A stretch of DNA of 64,000 bases from Xenophilus aerolatus (GTDB taxonomy: Bacteria > Pseudomonadota > Gammaproteobacteria > Burkholderiales > Burkholderiaceae_C). Under the pieces are notes generated by a model. It was not told where the DNA came from. It saw only the letters and a program-made list of their open reading frames with translations, and ran no database searches. The position numbers and the translations under genes were made by a program. The stretch lies in the NCBI GenBank assembly GCA_030418545.1, contig QAIB01000001.1, positions 248,001 to 312,000 of the forward strand, in the 5' to 3' direction. Below, piece after piece: positions 46,964 to 56,786 of the stretch (position 1 is its first letter; each line of letters opens with the position of its first letter).

Positions 46964-48676
46964 ATGCCCACACCCGCCGATCGCCCGCATTTCAAGTTCT
47001 GGCCCAAGCGCATCCCGCACGACATCCTGCTGCCCGCCACCTCGCTGTGGCACAACCTCAAGACCTCGGCCGAGCGCTACCCCGACAAGCCGGCGCTGGT
47101 GTTCTTCGACCGCGTGACGACGTACCGCGAGCTGGCGGCGCAGGTCGATGCGCTGGCCGGCGCCCTGCATGCGATGGGCGTGCAGCGTGGCGACCGCGTG
47201 GTGCTCGACATGCAGAACACGCCGCAGCTGGTGATCGCGCATTTCGCCATCCTGCGCGCCAACGCCGTCGTGGTGCCCGTCAACCCGATGAACAAGGCCG
47301 AGGAGCTCAAGCACTACATCACCGACCCCGACGCCAAGGTCGCCATCACCACCGGCGACCTGGCACCGGAACTGGCCAAGGCCAGCAACGCGCTGCCCGC
47401 GGGTGAGGGCCTGAAGCACCTGGTCGTCACGCAGTTCACCGATGCCTTCGACACGGCCGCCGCCGACTCGCCCGCGATGGCGAACGCCTGGCGCGACTGG
47501 CTGCTCACGCGACACCCGCTGCCGTCGCTCGACGGCGGCGAGGTCCACGCCTGGACCGAGGTGCTGGCCGCCGGCGAGCCGCCGCCCGAGCACGTGGTGG
47601 GCCGCGACGACATGGCACTGCTGCCCTACACCAGCGGTACCACCGGCCTGCCCAAGGGCTGCATCCACCACCACTCGAGCCCCATGCACAACGCCATCTC
47701 CGGCAAGATGTGGGGCTGCGCCTCGGCCGAGACTGTGGTGCTGGCCGTGGTGCCGATGTTCCACATCACCGGCATCGTGAGCATGATGCACACGGCCATC
47801 CTGAGTTCGGCCAGCCTGGTCATCATGCCGCGCTGGGACCGTGACGTGGCCGGGCACCTGATCTCGAAGTGGAAGGTCACGAGCTGGACCAACATCCCCA
47901 CGATGGTCATCGACCTCATGGCCAGCCCGAACTTCAAGAACTACGACCTGTCCAGCCTCATCTACATCGGCGGTGGCGGGGCGGCCATGCCGCAGGCCGT
48001 CGCCCAGCGCCTGCTCGAAGAGTTCGGTTTGAGCTACCAGGAAGGCTATGGCCTGACCGAGACCGCCGCGCCCTCGCACGCCAACCCGCCCGACCATGCC
48101 AAGCAGCAGTGCCTGGGCATGCCCTTCGAGGGCGTCGACGCGCGCGTGGTCGACCCCGAGACCCTGCAGGAACTGCCCGTGGGCGAATCGGGCGAGATCA
48201 TCATCCACGGCCCGCAGGTCTTCCAGGGCTACTGGAAGCGGCCCGACGCCACCGCGGCCGCCTTCGTCGAGTTCGAGGGCAAGCGCTTCTTCCGCTCGGG
48301 CGACATGGGCCGCATGGACGAGGAGGGCTACTTCTTCATCACCGACCGCCTCAAGCGCATGATCAACGCCAGCGGCTTCAAGGTCTGGCCGGCGGAGGTC
48401 GAGCTGCTGATGTTCAAGCACCCGGCCATCCAGGAGGCGTGCGTCATCTCGACCAGGGACGCCTACCGCGGCGAATCGGTCAAGGCCATGGTCGTTCTGC
48501 GCCCCACGCACAAGGACACGAAGGCCGAGGACATCATCGCCTGGTGCCGCGAGAACATGGCGGCCTACAAGGTGCCGCGGCAGGTGCAATTCCTCGATGC
48601 GCTGCCCAAGAGCGGGAGCGGCAAGGTGATGTGGCGGCTGCTGCAGGAGGCGGAGGACGCGCCCAAGGCCGGTTGA
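46964..48676 (+). CDS. Acyl-CoA synthetase (AMP-forming), long/medium-chain type
   Basis: 570 residues. Adenylation motifs are YTSGTTGLPKGCIHHHSSPM (P-loop), YQEGYGLTETAAPSHANPPD, RSGDMGRMDEEGYFFITDRL and the C-terminal lysine region PKSGSGKVMWR. It activates a carboxylic acid through an acyl-adenylate to its CoA thioester. A KFWPKRIPHDILLPATSLWH N-terminus is typical of the long-chain-fatty-acid-CoA ligase group in Burkholderiales. GGAG precedes the ATG. The chain length is not predictable. Confidence 0.88.
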   Translation: MPTPADRPHFKFWPKRIPHDILLPATSLWHNLKTSAERYPDKPALVFFDRVTTYRELAAQVDALAGALHAMGVQRGDRVVLDMQNTPQLVIAHFAILRANAVVVPVNPMNKAEELKHYITDPDAKVAITTGDLAPELAKASNALPAGEGLKHLVVTQFTDAFDTAAADSPAMANAWRDWLLTRHPLPSLDGGEVHAWTEVLAAGEPPPEHVVGRDDMALLPYTSGTTGLPKGCIHHHSSPMHNAISGKMWGCASAETVVLAVVPMFHITGIVSMMHTAILSSASLVIMPRWDRDVAGHLISKWKVTSWTNIPTMVIDLMASPNFKNYDLSSLIYIGGGGAAMPQAVAQRLLEEFGLSYQEGYGLTETAAPSHANPPDHAKQQCLGMPFEGVDARVVDPETLQELPVGESGEIIIHGPQVFQGYWKRPDATAAAFVEFEGKRFFRSGDMGRMDEEGYFFITDRLKRMINASGFKVWPAEVELLMFKHPAIQEACVISTRDAYRGESVKAMVVLRPTHKDTKAEDIIAWCRENMAAYKVPRQVQFLDALPKSGSGKVMWRLLQEAEDAPKAG

Positions 48677-48709
48677 TCCGTCCTCGAGCTGGGGCGGCAG
48701 GTAGCTGGG

Positions 48710-49690
48710 TCAGTCGGGCCGGATACCCGTGGCCTTGGCCAGCGCGGCGAAGCGCGCCGATTCGGATTGCACCCGCGCATGGAGCGCCGCGCCGGGCTCG
48801 CCGGTGATGTCGACGCCCTGCGCGCCGAACTCCGCGCGCAGGGCCGGGTCGGCCAGGGCCCGGGTGCTGGCTGCCTCGATGAGGCGCAGCGTGGCGGGTG
48901 GCGTGGCGGCGGGCGCGAACAGCCCGAACCAGGTGCCGGCTCGCAGGTCCGGGTAGCTTTCCGCCAGCGCCGGCGTGTTCGGCAGCAGCGGGTGGCGGCG
49001 CGCGCCGCCGCTGGCCAGCGCCACCAGGCGACCGGCCTGGATCTGCGGCAGTGCGGCACCGACGGCGATGAACATGGCGTCGATGCGGCCGGCCAGCACG
49101 TCCTGCAGGCCGGCGGGCGCGGCGCGGTAGGGGATGTGCGTCACGTAGATGCCCGCGCGCTGCTTGAGCAGTTCGGCCGCCAGCTGCTGCGGGCTGCCGT
49201 TGCCGCCGGACGCGTAATTCAACTGCCCCGGGCGCGCCTTGGCCGTGCGCACGAAGTCGCCCAGCGTGCGCCAGCCGGTGCCGGGATGCGTCACCAGCAC
49301 GAACTCCGTCTCGCCGAGCGCGGCGACCGGTGCCAGGTCGCGTTGCGCGTCGTAGGGCAGCGTGGCGCCCAGGGCGGGCAGGATGGTGATCGGCCCGTCG
49401 GCGCCGATCAGCAGGGTCCGGCCGTCCGGTGCGGCCTTGGCCACGGTGTCCGCCGCGATGGCGCCGCCCGCGCCGGGCTTGTTCTCGACCACCACGGGTG
49501 ACTTCCATTCCGCCGCCAGCTTCGCACCCAGGCGCCGGGCCAGCAGGTCGGGCGGACTGCCCGCCACGTTGAGCACGACCAGCCGCACGGGGCCGTTGGG
49601 AAAGGGATGGGGCTGCGCCTGCGTCGCCGTGGCGGCCAGCAGGCCGGTGAACGAGAGCAGGGCGGAAAGAAAGAGGCGGCGTTGGCGCAT
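48710..49690 (-). CDS. Bug/TctC-type tripartite tricarboxylate transporter receptor
   Basis: 326 residues. Signal peptide MRQRRLFLSALLSFTGLLAA is followed by the Bug fold: PVRLVVLNVAGSPPDLLARR, VVENKPGAGGAIAADTVAKA, PDGRTLLIGADGPITILPAL. It is the third Bug receptor in the window. It is convergent with the acyl-CoA synthetase gene, and its upstream side faces the restriction-modification locus. Confidence 0.88.
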   Translation of the reverse strand: MRQRRLFLSALLSFTGLLAATATQAQPHPFPNGPVRLVVLNVAGSPPDLLARRLGAKLAAEWKSPVVVENKPGAGGAIAADTVAKAAPDGRTLLIGADGPITILPALGATLPYDAQRDLAPVAALGETEFVLVTHPGTGWRTLGDFVRTAKARPGQLNYASGGNGSPQQLAAELLKQRAGIYVTHIPYRAAPAGLQDVLAGRIDAMFIAVGAALPQIQAGRLVALASGGARRHPLLPNTPALAESYPDLRAGTWFGLFAPAATPPATLRLIEAASTRALADPALRAEFGAQGVDITGEPGAALHARVQSESARFAALAKATGIRPD

Positions 49691-49737
49691 GGGCGCGCAT
49701 TGTCAAAGCGCCACCGCGTGCGGCCAACGAAGATCGG

Positions 49738-49753
49738 GGCATATCCATATGCC
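49738..49753. promoter_or_regulatory. Palindrome GGCATAT-CC-ATATGCC
   Basis: A perfect 7-2-7 inverted repeat lies 48 bp upstream of the Bug gene start and 152 bp before hsdM. It may be an operator for either gene. It marks the border between core-type genes and the decayed restriction locus. Function is not established. Confidence 0.4.
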
Positions 49754-49904
49754 TGCAGCGAAGGTTGCCGCCGCGGTGCTGCAGTCGTGGCGGAGCGGCT
49801 TGCTAGACTGCCGCGCCCGCGCCCGCGCAGCCCGGCGTGATCGGCCCGGCAACGCCGTGCCTTTTGCCTTCCGGGCGCCAGCGCTTTTCCGGCTTCTCGC
49901 TCGC

Positions 49905-51748
49905 ATGACCCCTCAAGCCCTCTCGTCCTTCATCTGGTCCGTCGCCGATCTGCTGCGCGGCGACTACAAGCAGTCCGAATACGGTCGCGTCATCCTGCCC
50001 TTTACCGTGCTGCGCCGGCTCGACTGCGTGCTGGAAGCCACCAAGCCCAAGGTGCTGGCAGAAAAGGCCTCGCGCGAGAAGAAGGGCATCAACCCCGAGC
50101 CCTTCCTGTACCGCGCCGCAGGCAACCTGGGCTTCTACAACGATTCGCCGCTGGACCTGCCCACGCTGCTGGGTGACCAGGACCACATCCGCCAGAACCT
50201 CTACGCCTACGTCAAGGCCTTCTAACCCGAGGCGCGCGACATCTTCGAGCGCTTCGACTTCCATGCCCAGGTCGAGCGCTTGGCCAAGGCCAATCTGCTG
50301 TACCTGGTCACCGAGAAATTTGCGGGCATCGACCTGCACCCGGGCTCGGTCGACAACGCCAGCATGGGCGGGGTGTTTGAAGAGCTGATCCGCAAGTTCG
50401 CCGAAATCAGCAACGAGACGGCTGGGGAGCACTTCACCCCACGCGAAGTCATCCGCCTGATGGTAAACCTGCTCTTCATCGAAGACGACGACGTGCTCAC
50501 ACCGGGCAACGCCGTGGTGCGTACCGTGTACGACCCCACTGCGGGCACGGGGGCATGCTGTCGGTGGCAGGCGAGCACCTGCTGGCCCACAACCCGCAGG
50601 CCCGGCTCACGCTTTACGGCCAGGAACTCAACGACGAGAGCTATGCGATCTGCAAGGCCGACATGCTCATCCGTGGGCAGGACGTGGGCAACATCGTGGC
50701 CGGCAACACGCTGAGCGACGACGGCTACGCGGGCCGCAAGTTCGACTACATGCTCTCCAACCCGCCCTTCGGCGTGGAGTGGAAGAAGGTCGAAAAGGCC
50801 GTGCGGCAGGAGCATGAGCAGAAAGGCTTTGCCGGGCGCTTCGGCCCCGGACTGCCGCGGGTGAGCGACGGCTCCATGCTTTTCCTAATGCACCTGGTGG
50901 CCAAGATGCGGCCCGCGCAGGACGGCGGCAGCCGCTTCGGCATCGTGCTCAACGGCTCGCCCCTGTTCACGGGCGGCGCCGGCAGCGGCGAGAGCGAGAT
51001 CCGCCGCTACGTGCTGGAGAACGACCTGGTGGAGGCCATCGTGGGCCTGCCCACCGACATGTTCTACAACACCGGCATCGCCACCTATGTGTGGGTGTTG
51101 TCGAACAAGAAGCCGGCCGCGCGCAAAGGCCAGGTGCAGCTCATCGACGCCAGCGGCTTCTGGCAGAAGATGCGCAAGAGCCTGGGCAGCAAGCGACGGG
51201 AAATGAGCGAGGCCCACATCGCCACCGTCACGCGGCTGTTCGGTGACTTCACCGAGGCCGAGCTCGTCACCGTGTTCGACGCCGCCGGCCAGGCGCTGGG
51301 TGAGCCGCAGTTGGTGACGCACACCGACAACTCGCCCGTGGCGCCGGAGGGCGGCCGCCTCAGGCGCGCGCCCATCGCGCGCATCTTCCGCAACGAGGAC
51401 TTCGGCTACACCACCATCACCGTCGAGCGCCCGCTGAAGGACGCCGCGGGCCAGCCGGTGCTGGGCGCCAAGGGCAAGCAAAAAGGCAGGCCCCAGCCCG
51501 ACAGCGCGCTGCGCGACACCGAGAACGTGCCGCTGGGCGAAGACATCCGCGCCTACTTCGCACGCGAGGTGCTGCCGCATGCACCCGATGCGTGGATTGA
51601 CGAGGAGAAGAGCAAGGTGGGGTACGAGATCCCGTTCAACCGGCACTTCTACGTGTTCGAGCAGCCGCGCAGCTTGCAGGTGATCGATGAGGAGTTGAAG
51701 ACGGTGACGGCCAGCATCATGCGGATGCTGGGAGGGTTGGCGGAATGA
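49905..51748 (+). pseudogene. hsdM: Type I restriction DNA methyltransferase HsdM, disrupted twice
   Basis: Start MTPQALSSFIWSVADLLRGD is typical of HsdM. The frame stops at a TAA (50223-50225) in a place where the family reads ...KAFSPEARDIFERFDFHAQV; codons just after it encode PEARDIFERFDFHA in frame. It continues open until a G run at 50549-50553 (ACGGGGGCATG). One more G would give the SAM motif DPTAGTGGML, so a 1-base deletion shifts the frame. The rest runs cleanly from about 50555 through the catalytic NPPFGVEWK to 51748. The stop overlaps hsdS (ATGA). Without repair, no full methyltransferase can be made. Sequencing error in the G run is possible; the nonsense codon is harder to dismiss. 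Confidence 0.88.
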
Positions 51749-53008
51749 CGCTGCCGAGGTATGGGGAGTACAAGGACAGTGGCGTAGCGTGGCTGGGGCG
51801 AGTGCCTGTCCACTGGAACGTTGGCCGCCTCAAGTCAAAGGTATCGCTGGTTACTGAGAAGGCTTTTCGACGTACTCGCGCTGTGGCGTTGGAGCACATT
51901 GAAAGCTGGTCCGGGAGATTTGTACCGACTGAAGGCGAGTTCGAAGGCGAAGGCGTAGCGTTCTTGGCGGGCGACGTCCTGTTTGGGAAGCTGCGTCCTT
52001 ACCTGGCCAAGGTCTACGTTGCAGAAGACTCTGGTGAAGCCGTTGGTGATTTCCACATCCTCCGGCCCAGCGCAGCGGTGAGTCCGCAATTCCTGCAGTA
52101 TCAGATCCTGAACAGAGCATTCATCGATGTCGTTGATGGATCGACTTTCGGGTCGAAGATGCCAAGAGCCAGTTGGGAGTCGCTAGGGAACATGCCATTG
52201 GTGCTCCCGTCATTCGGTGAGCAAACTCTCATCGCCGCCTTCCTCGATCACGAAACCGCCAAGATCGACGCGCTGATTGCCGAGCAGGAAAAGCTCATCG
52301 CCCTGCTGGCCGAAAAGCGCCAGGCCACCATCTCCCACGCCGTCACCCGCGGCCTCGATCCCGATGCGCCGACGAAGGATTCCGGCGTGGCGTGGCTGGG
52401 GGGAGGTGCCGGCGCACTGGGAGGTCGTTCGTTTGGGCGCTGTACTTCGCGAAGTAGATGAACCTGGAAGTGCCGAACTCCCCGTGCTGAGTGTCTCCAT
52501 TCACGATGGGGTGTCAGACAAAGAATTGGACGAAAAGGAGATGGATCGGAAAGTTTCCCGAAGTGAGGACCGATCCAAGTACAAGGCGGTTCTGCCGGGA
52601 GATCTGACGTACAACATGATGCGTGCTTGGCAAGGTGGTTTTGGTGCGGTCACAGTTGCAGGAATGGTGAGTCCCGCATATGTTGTCGCGCGACCGGTTA
52701 GAGACCTTCTAACCATGCATCTCGAACTGCTCCTGCGAACTGCCGGGGCAGTGACGGAGATGAAGCGACATTCGCGCGGTGTCACTGATTTTCGTCTCCG
52801 CTTGTATTGGGACGAGTTCAAGACGATCGCGGTCGCACTCCCCTCCAAAGATGAGCAATCGCGCATTGCTGCGTTTCTCAGCGATGAGCTGAAGAAGTTC
52901 GACGCCTTGGGTAACGAAGGGGAACGCGCCATTGCATTGCTCAAAGAGCGCCGCTCCGCCCTCATAGCCGCGGCCGTCACCGGCAAGATTGACGTGCGCG
53001 GCGCATGA
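51745..53008 (+). pseudogene. hsdS: Type I restriction specificity subunit HsdS, frameshifted
   Basis: First target-recognition domain starts at [20 protein letters not shown], followed by the central conserved helix ([20 protein letters not shown]). The second half would begin [17 protein letters not shown], but six Gs at 52398-52403, where five are needed, shift the frame. The first frame ends at 52461, and the second half continues in another frame to 53008 with the conserved RIAAFLSDELKKFDAL. Both recognition domains have lower GC and atypical codons, as expected for exchanged domains. The truncated 238-residue product resembles a half-HsdS, which in some systems dimerises; here hsdM is also broken. 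Confidence 0.87.
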
Positions 53009-53030
53009 AGAAACAAGATCAGACAGAAAA

Positions 53031-55247
53031 ATGACACCTACGCTCACCGCCAAGGAGCAGTCGCTCGCCAAAATTTTCAGCGACGACTATGTCTTCACGA
53101 TTCCCGGCTACCAGCGCCCTTATGCCTGGGGCCGCGACCAGGCGCAGGAACTATTGGACGACCTGCTGGGCGCACTGGCCTCGGCGCCTGCACAGCTCAG
53201 CGAGGCGGCGCCTTACTTCCTCGGCAGCATCGTCCTTATTAAGGCCGAGGGAGGGCCAGAAGCCACGGTGGTGGATGGCCAGCAGCGACTGACGACGCTG
53301 ACGCTTCTGCTGTCGGCAATCCGGGCTACGGTGCAGGATTCAGCCGTCCAAGTGGGCATCACCAGGCGCATCTATGAGCACGGAGATGTAGTCTCGGCGA
53401 CGCAGGCGCGCTACCGGCTGCTGCTGCGCGAGCGTGACCGCGACTTCTTCCGCCAGTACGTGCAGCACGAGAACGGCCTGCAGGCGATGGCGCAGCTCAA
53501 CACCGTACTGCCCGACGCGCAAGCTCGCCTGCGAGTCAACGCCCAGGTATTCATGGACGGACTTGCCAAGCTGGGGCAGGCTGACCTCGTGCGGCTGGTG
53601 CAGTTCGTCATCACCCGCTGCTACTTGGTCACGGTGGCCACACCGGATCTGGATTCGGCGTACCGCATCTTCGGCGTCCTCAACAGCCGCGGCCTTGACC
53701 TGAGCGCCACCGACATCCTCAAGGCCGAAGTCATCGGCGGCATCGAGCCCGCGCTGCGTGACGCTTATACAAAGAAGTGGGAGGACGAGGAGGAGGACCT
53801 GGGCCGCGACGAGTTCGGGGATCTCTTCAGCCACATCCGCATGGTCTATCGAAAGGCCAAGCCCCAGGGCACGCTGCTGAAGGAGTTCAAGGAGCACGTG
53901 GCGCCCGCCAGCCGCAAGGAGGCGGTGCGCTGGCAGAAGGCCATTCGCGGCTACATCACGCGGCAGGGCTATGCGCTCGGGGTGCTGGTGGCGTTCTCCG
54001 GTGAGGTGCTGGACGAGGAGACTTATCCCGAGGCGGTGACGGAGACGAGTCAGGCGCTCAATCCCGGACTGAAAGGTCGTGACATCCGCGAAGTGTTCAA
54101 GGAGCCGGAGCACCACCTGCTGTTGGTCGCCAACAAGTTCCAGACCGGCTTCGACCAGCCGCTGCTGTGCGGCATGTACGTGGACAAGCAGCTCGGCGGC
54201 ATTCAGGCGGTGCAGACGTTGTCGCGCCTGAACCGCGCGTATCCGGGCAAGGACACCACCTACATCCTCGATTTCGTGAACGAGCCGGCCGAGATTCTCA
54301 AGGCCTTCAAGGCCTACCATGAGACGGCGGAGCTGGAGAGCGCGACGGACCCGCATCTCGTCTACGACCTGCGCGCCAAGCTGGACGCGACCGGCCATTA
54401 CGACGAGTTCGAGGTGGAGCGCGTGGTGCAGGTGGAGGTCGTCCCAAATGGCACACAAAAGGCGCTGGACGCCGCCATCACGCCGGTCGCAGACCGCTTG
54501 CTGAAGAAGTACAAGGCGGCGCAGGCGAACAAATTGGCGGCCGAGGAGGGCGGCGACGCGAAGGCGGCGCAGATGGCAAAGGACGAGATGGACGCACTGC
54601 TGCTCTTCAAGAGCGACATGGGCGCGTACCAGCGGCTTTATGCCTTCCTGGGCCAGATATTCGACTACGGGAACACGGCCATCGAGAAGCGCTTCATGTT
54701 CTTCCGCCGCCTGCTGCCTTTGCTGGACTTCGGCCGGGAGCGCGACACGGTGGATCTGAGCAAGGTCGTGCTCACGCACCACACGCTCAAGAGCCGTGGC
54801 AAGCAGCCGATGGGGCTGAACGCCGACGGCACTTACAAGCTGCCGCCCATGGATGCGGTGGGCAGCGGCAGCGTGCAGGAGAAAGAGCGAGCCTACCTCG
54901 TGGAAATCATCGAAAAGGTAAACGGCCTGTTTGAGGGCGATCTCAGCGACGGCGACCAACTGGTCTATGTGAACGGTGTTCTCAAGGGCAAGCTCCTGGA
55001 GAACGAGACCCTGGTGCAGCAGGCCGCCAGCAATAGCAAGGAGCAGTTCGCCAACTCCCCCGATCTGAAGACGGCCCTGGTGGACGCCATCATGGACACG
55101 CTGGAGGCTTATGGGTCGATGGGCACCCAGGCGCTGAATTCCGAGCGGGTGCGCGATGGACTCAAGGACGCGTTGCTGGGCCCGGCTCACCTTTACGAGG
55201 CCCTGCGCTCGCGCTCGGCGGCCCAGGGGCCGGGTGCCTCGCTGTAG
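53031..55247 (+). CDS. Chimeric ORF: DUF262 (GmrS) N-terminus joined to C-terminal half of HsdR
   Basis: 738 residues in one open frame. Residues 1 to about 290 are a DUF262/GmrS NTPase domain: IPGYQRPYAWGRDQ, TVVDGQQRLTTLTLLL (DGQQR motif) and FGVLNSRGLDLSATDILKAE. From about residue 291 (SRKEAVRWQKAIRGYI) it becomes the second helicase domain and C-terminal part of a type I HsdR: LVANKFQTGFDQPLLCGMYV, motif VI QTLSRLNRAYPGKDTTYIL, and FMFFRRLLPLLDFGRERDTV. The junction is near 53895-53912. DUF262's DUF1524/HNH part and HsdR's nuclease and first helicase domain are absent. A deletion between neighbouring DUF262 and hsdR genes explains this best. Whether it is expressed or functional is unknown. 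Confidence 0.85.
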   Translation: MTPTLTAKEQSLAKIFSDDYVFTIPGYQRPYAWGRDQAQELLDDLLGALASAPAQLSEAAPYFLGSIVLIKAEGGPEATVVDGQQRLTTLTLLLSAIRATVQDSAVQVGITRRIYEHGDVVSATQARYRLLLRERDRDFFRQYVQHENGLQAMAQLNTVLPDAQARLRVNAQVFMDGLAKLGQADLVRLVQFVITRCYLVTVATPDLDSAYRIFGVLNSRGLDLSATDILKAEVIGGIEPALRDAYTKKWEDEEEDLGRDEFGDLFSHIRMVYRKAKPQGTLLKEFKEHVAPASRKEAVRWQKAIRGYITRQGYALGVLVAFSGEVLDEETYPEAVTETSQALNPGLKGRDIREVFKEPEHHLLLVANKFQTGFDQPLLCGMYVDKQLGGIQAVQTLSRLNRAYPGKDTTYILDFVNEPAEILKAFKAYHETAELESATDPHLVYDLRAKLDATGHYDEFEVERVVQVEVVPNGTQKALDAAITPVADRLLKKYKAAQANKLAAEEGGDAKAAQMAKDEMDALLLFKSDMGAYQRLYAFLGQIFDYGNTAIEKRFMFFRRLLPLLDFGRERDTVDLSKVVLTHHTLKSRGKQPMGLNADGTYKLPPMDAVGSGSVQEKERAYLVEIIEKVNGLFEGDLSDGDQLVYVNGVLKGKLLENETLVQQAASNSKEQFANSPDLKTALVDAIMDTLEAYGSMGTQALNSERVRDGLKDALLGPAHLYEALRSRSAAQGPGASL

Positions 55248-55260
55248 TGCGGGTTTCCCG

Positions 55261-56625
55261 CTACGACTCCCCCGCCCCCTTCACATCCGCCACCACCCGC
55301 GCGTTGCGCCGGAAGCTCAGGTAGGCGCTTGCCCAGTCCATGAGCACGATGAGCCGGTTGCGAAAGCCGATGAGGAAGTAGATGTGCACGAAGAGCCAGA
55401 ACCACCACGCCAGGCGGCCCGAGAAGCGCAGCGGGCCGAAGGGGGTGGGCAGGTCGACCACGGCGGCGTTGCGGCCGATGGTGGCGAGGTTGCCGTAGTC
55501 CCGGTAGCGAAAGGGCAGGGTGGGCTGGCCGGCGATGCGGCGCAGCACGTTCTCGGCGGCGGTGCGGCCCATCTGCTTGGCGCCGGGTGACACGCCGGGC
55601 ACGGGCCGCGGCGGCTGGCCCGGCACGTGGCTCATGGCGGCCGCGAGGTCGCCGACGACGCTGATCTCCGGGTGGCCGGGCAGGCTCAGGTCGGGCTCGA
55701 CCTTGACGCGGCCGGGGCGGTCGGTCTCGGCACCGGTGGCGGCCGCCACCAGGCGACCCAGGGGCGAGGCGGCGACGCCAGCCGCCCAGACGATGCAGTT
55801 GCTATCGATTCGATAGCTGGTCGCGCCCGCCCCGTCTGGGCCGGAGGCCAATTTGACCTCCAGTCCCGAGGCATCAATGTGCGTGACCATGGCGTTCAGC
55901 CGCACCTGCACGCCGAGCTTTTCCAGCTGTTCCCTGGCGCGCTGGCTCAGCGATTCGGGCATGGCCTGCAGCACACGCGGCCCACCCTCGACCAGCAGCA
56001 CCTCGGCGTCGGCCGGCACGATGTGGCGGAACTCGCCCGACAGCGTGTGGCGCGCGATCTCGGCCAGCGTGCCGGCCATCTCCACGCCGGTGGGGCCGGC
56101 GCCGATCACGACGAAGGTCATCAGGGCCTTGCGCCGCAGCGGGTCGGCTTCGAGCTCGGCCATCTCGAAGGCCATCAGCACGCGGCGGCGGATGTCGAAG
56201 GCGTCGGCCAGGGTCTTCAGGCCCGGCGCGAGGGGCGCCCACTGGTCGTTGCCGAAGTAGCTGTGCGTGGCCCCCGCCGCGACGATCAGGTGGTCGTAGG
56301 GCAGCGCCGTGCCGTCCGCCAGGTGCACCTGGCGCGCCGTGGCGTCGATGCCCGTGACCTCGCCCAGCAGCGTGGTGACGTCCTCGTCGCCGTGGAAGAG
56401 CAGCCGCGCCGGCGCCGCGATCGACGGCGCCGCCAGGCCGGCGGTGGCCACCTGGTAGAGCAGGGGCTGGAACAGGTGGTGGTTGGTCTTCTCGACGACC
56501 GTCACGTCGACCTCGTGGCCGACGAACTTGCGCGCGGCTTCCAGGCCGCCGAAACCGCAGCCGACGATCACCACCCGGGGGCGCGGGGCCGGCTCGCCCG
56601 GCGGCGTGGAGGACGAAGCGTTCAT
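55261..56625 (-). CDS. ndh: Type II NADH:quinone dehydrogenase (NDH-2)
   Basis: 454 residues. FAD site VVIVGCGFGGLEAARKF, quinone/FAD motif NHHLFQPLLYQVATAGLA, NADH site VVIGAGPTGVEMAGTLAEIA, second FAD motif SVVGDLAAA and AKQMGRTAAENVLRRI. The C-terminus has two amphipathic/hydrophobic segments (RLAWWFWLFVHIYFLIGF) that anchor it to the membrane. A dispersed repeat (copy E) lies inside the gene antisense and encodes KLASGPDGAGATSYRIDSN in the beta-hairpin just before IVWAAG, a region that is shorter in the relatives I remember. Confidence 0.92.
   Translation of the reverse strand: MNASSSTPPGEPAPRPRVVIVGCGFGGLEAARKFVGHEVDVTVVEKTNHHLFQPLLYQVATAGLAAPSIAAPARLLFHGDEDVTTLLGEVTGIDATARQVHLADGTALPYDHLIVAAGATHSYFGNDQWAPLAPGLKTLADAFDIRRRVLMAFEMAELEADPLRRKALMTFVVIGAGPTGVEMAGTLAEIARHTLSGEFRHIVPADAEVLLVEGGPRVLQAMPESLSQRAREQLEKLGVQVRLNAMVTHIDASGLEVKLASGPDGAGATSYRIDSNCIVWAAGVAASPLGRLVAAATGAETDRPGRVKVEPDLSLPGHPEISVVGDLAAAMSHVPGQPPRPVPGVSPGAKQMGRTAAENVLRRIAGQPTLPFRYRDYGNLATIGRNAAVVDLPTPFGPLRFSGRLAWWFWLFVHIYFLIGFRNRLIVLMDWASAYLSFRRNARVVADVKGAGES
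55798..55856 (+). repeat. Dispersed Comamonadaceae-type repeat, copy E (inside ndh, antisense)
   Basis: Plus strand: TTGCTATCGATTCGATAGCT (perfect GCTATCGATTCGATAGC dyad), GGTCGCGCCCGCCCCGTC, TGGGCCGGAGGCCAATTTG. It lies entirely within the ndh reading frame on the opposite strand, adding coding sequence without breaking the frame. Confidence 0.85.
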
Positions 56626-56786
56626 GCGGCATTATGGGCAGCCCCGAAAGAGGGAAACCCGCACCGCCGCCGGGGTCGGCAGGCCGGAGCCCGCGACGCG
56701 TCACGCGCTGCGGGCAGAGTGCGGCTTCTCGTCCTACGCCGTCCGCCCCTCGCCAACGCGTACAAGAACCGGGCTAAAGGAGATCT

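Noticed and set aside
50280-50714. A separate small gene made of the middle part of hsdM
   Set aside because: Its residues continue the HsdM family pattern from before the TAA and into the frame after the G run, so it is a fragment of one broken gene.
52277-53008. A stand-alone protein from the second frame of hsdS
   Set aside because: The first 40 codons are shadow sequence; real HsdS similarity begins only after the G run at 52398, so it is the 3' half of the frameshifted gene.
49750-55250. An integrative element carrying the restriction locus
   Set aside because: Lower GC in the hsdS recognition domains suggests exchange, but no integrase, tRNA target or flanking direct repeat was seen, so only the gene content is reported.
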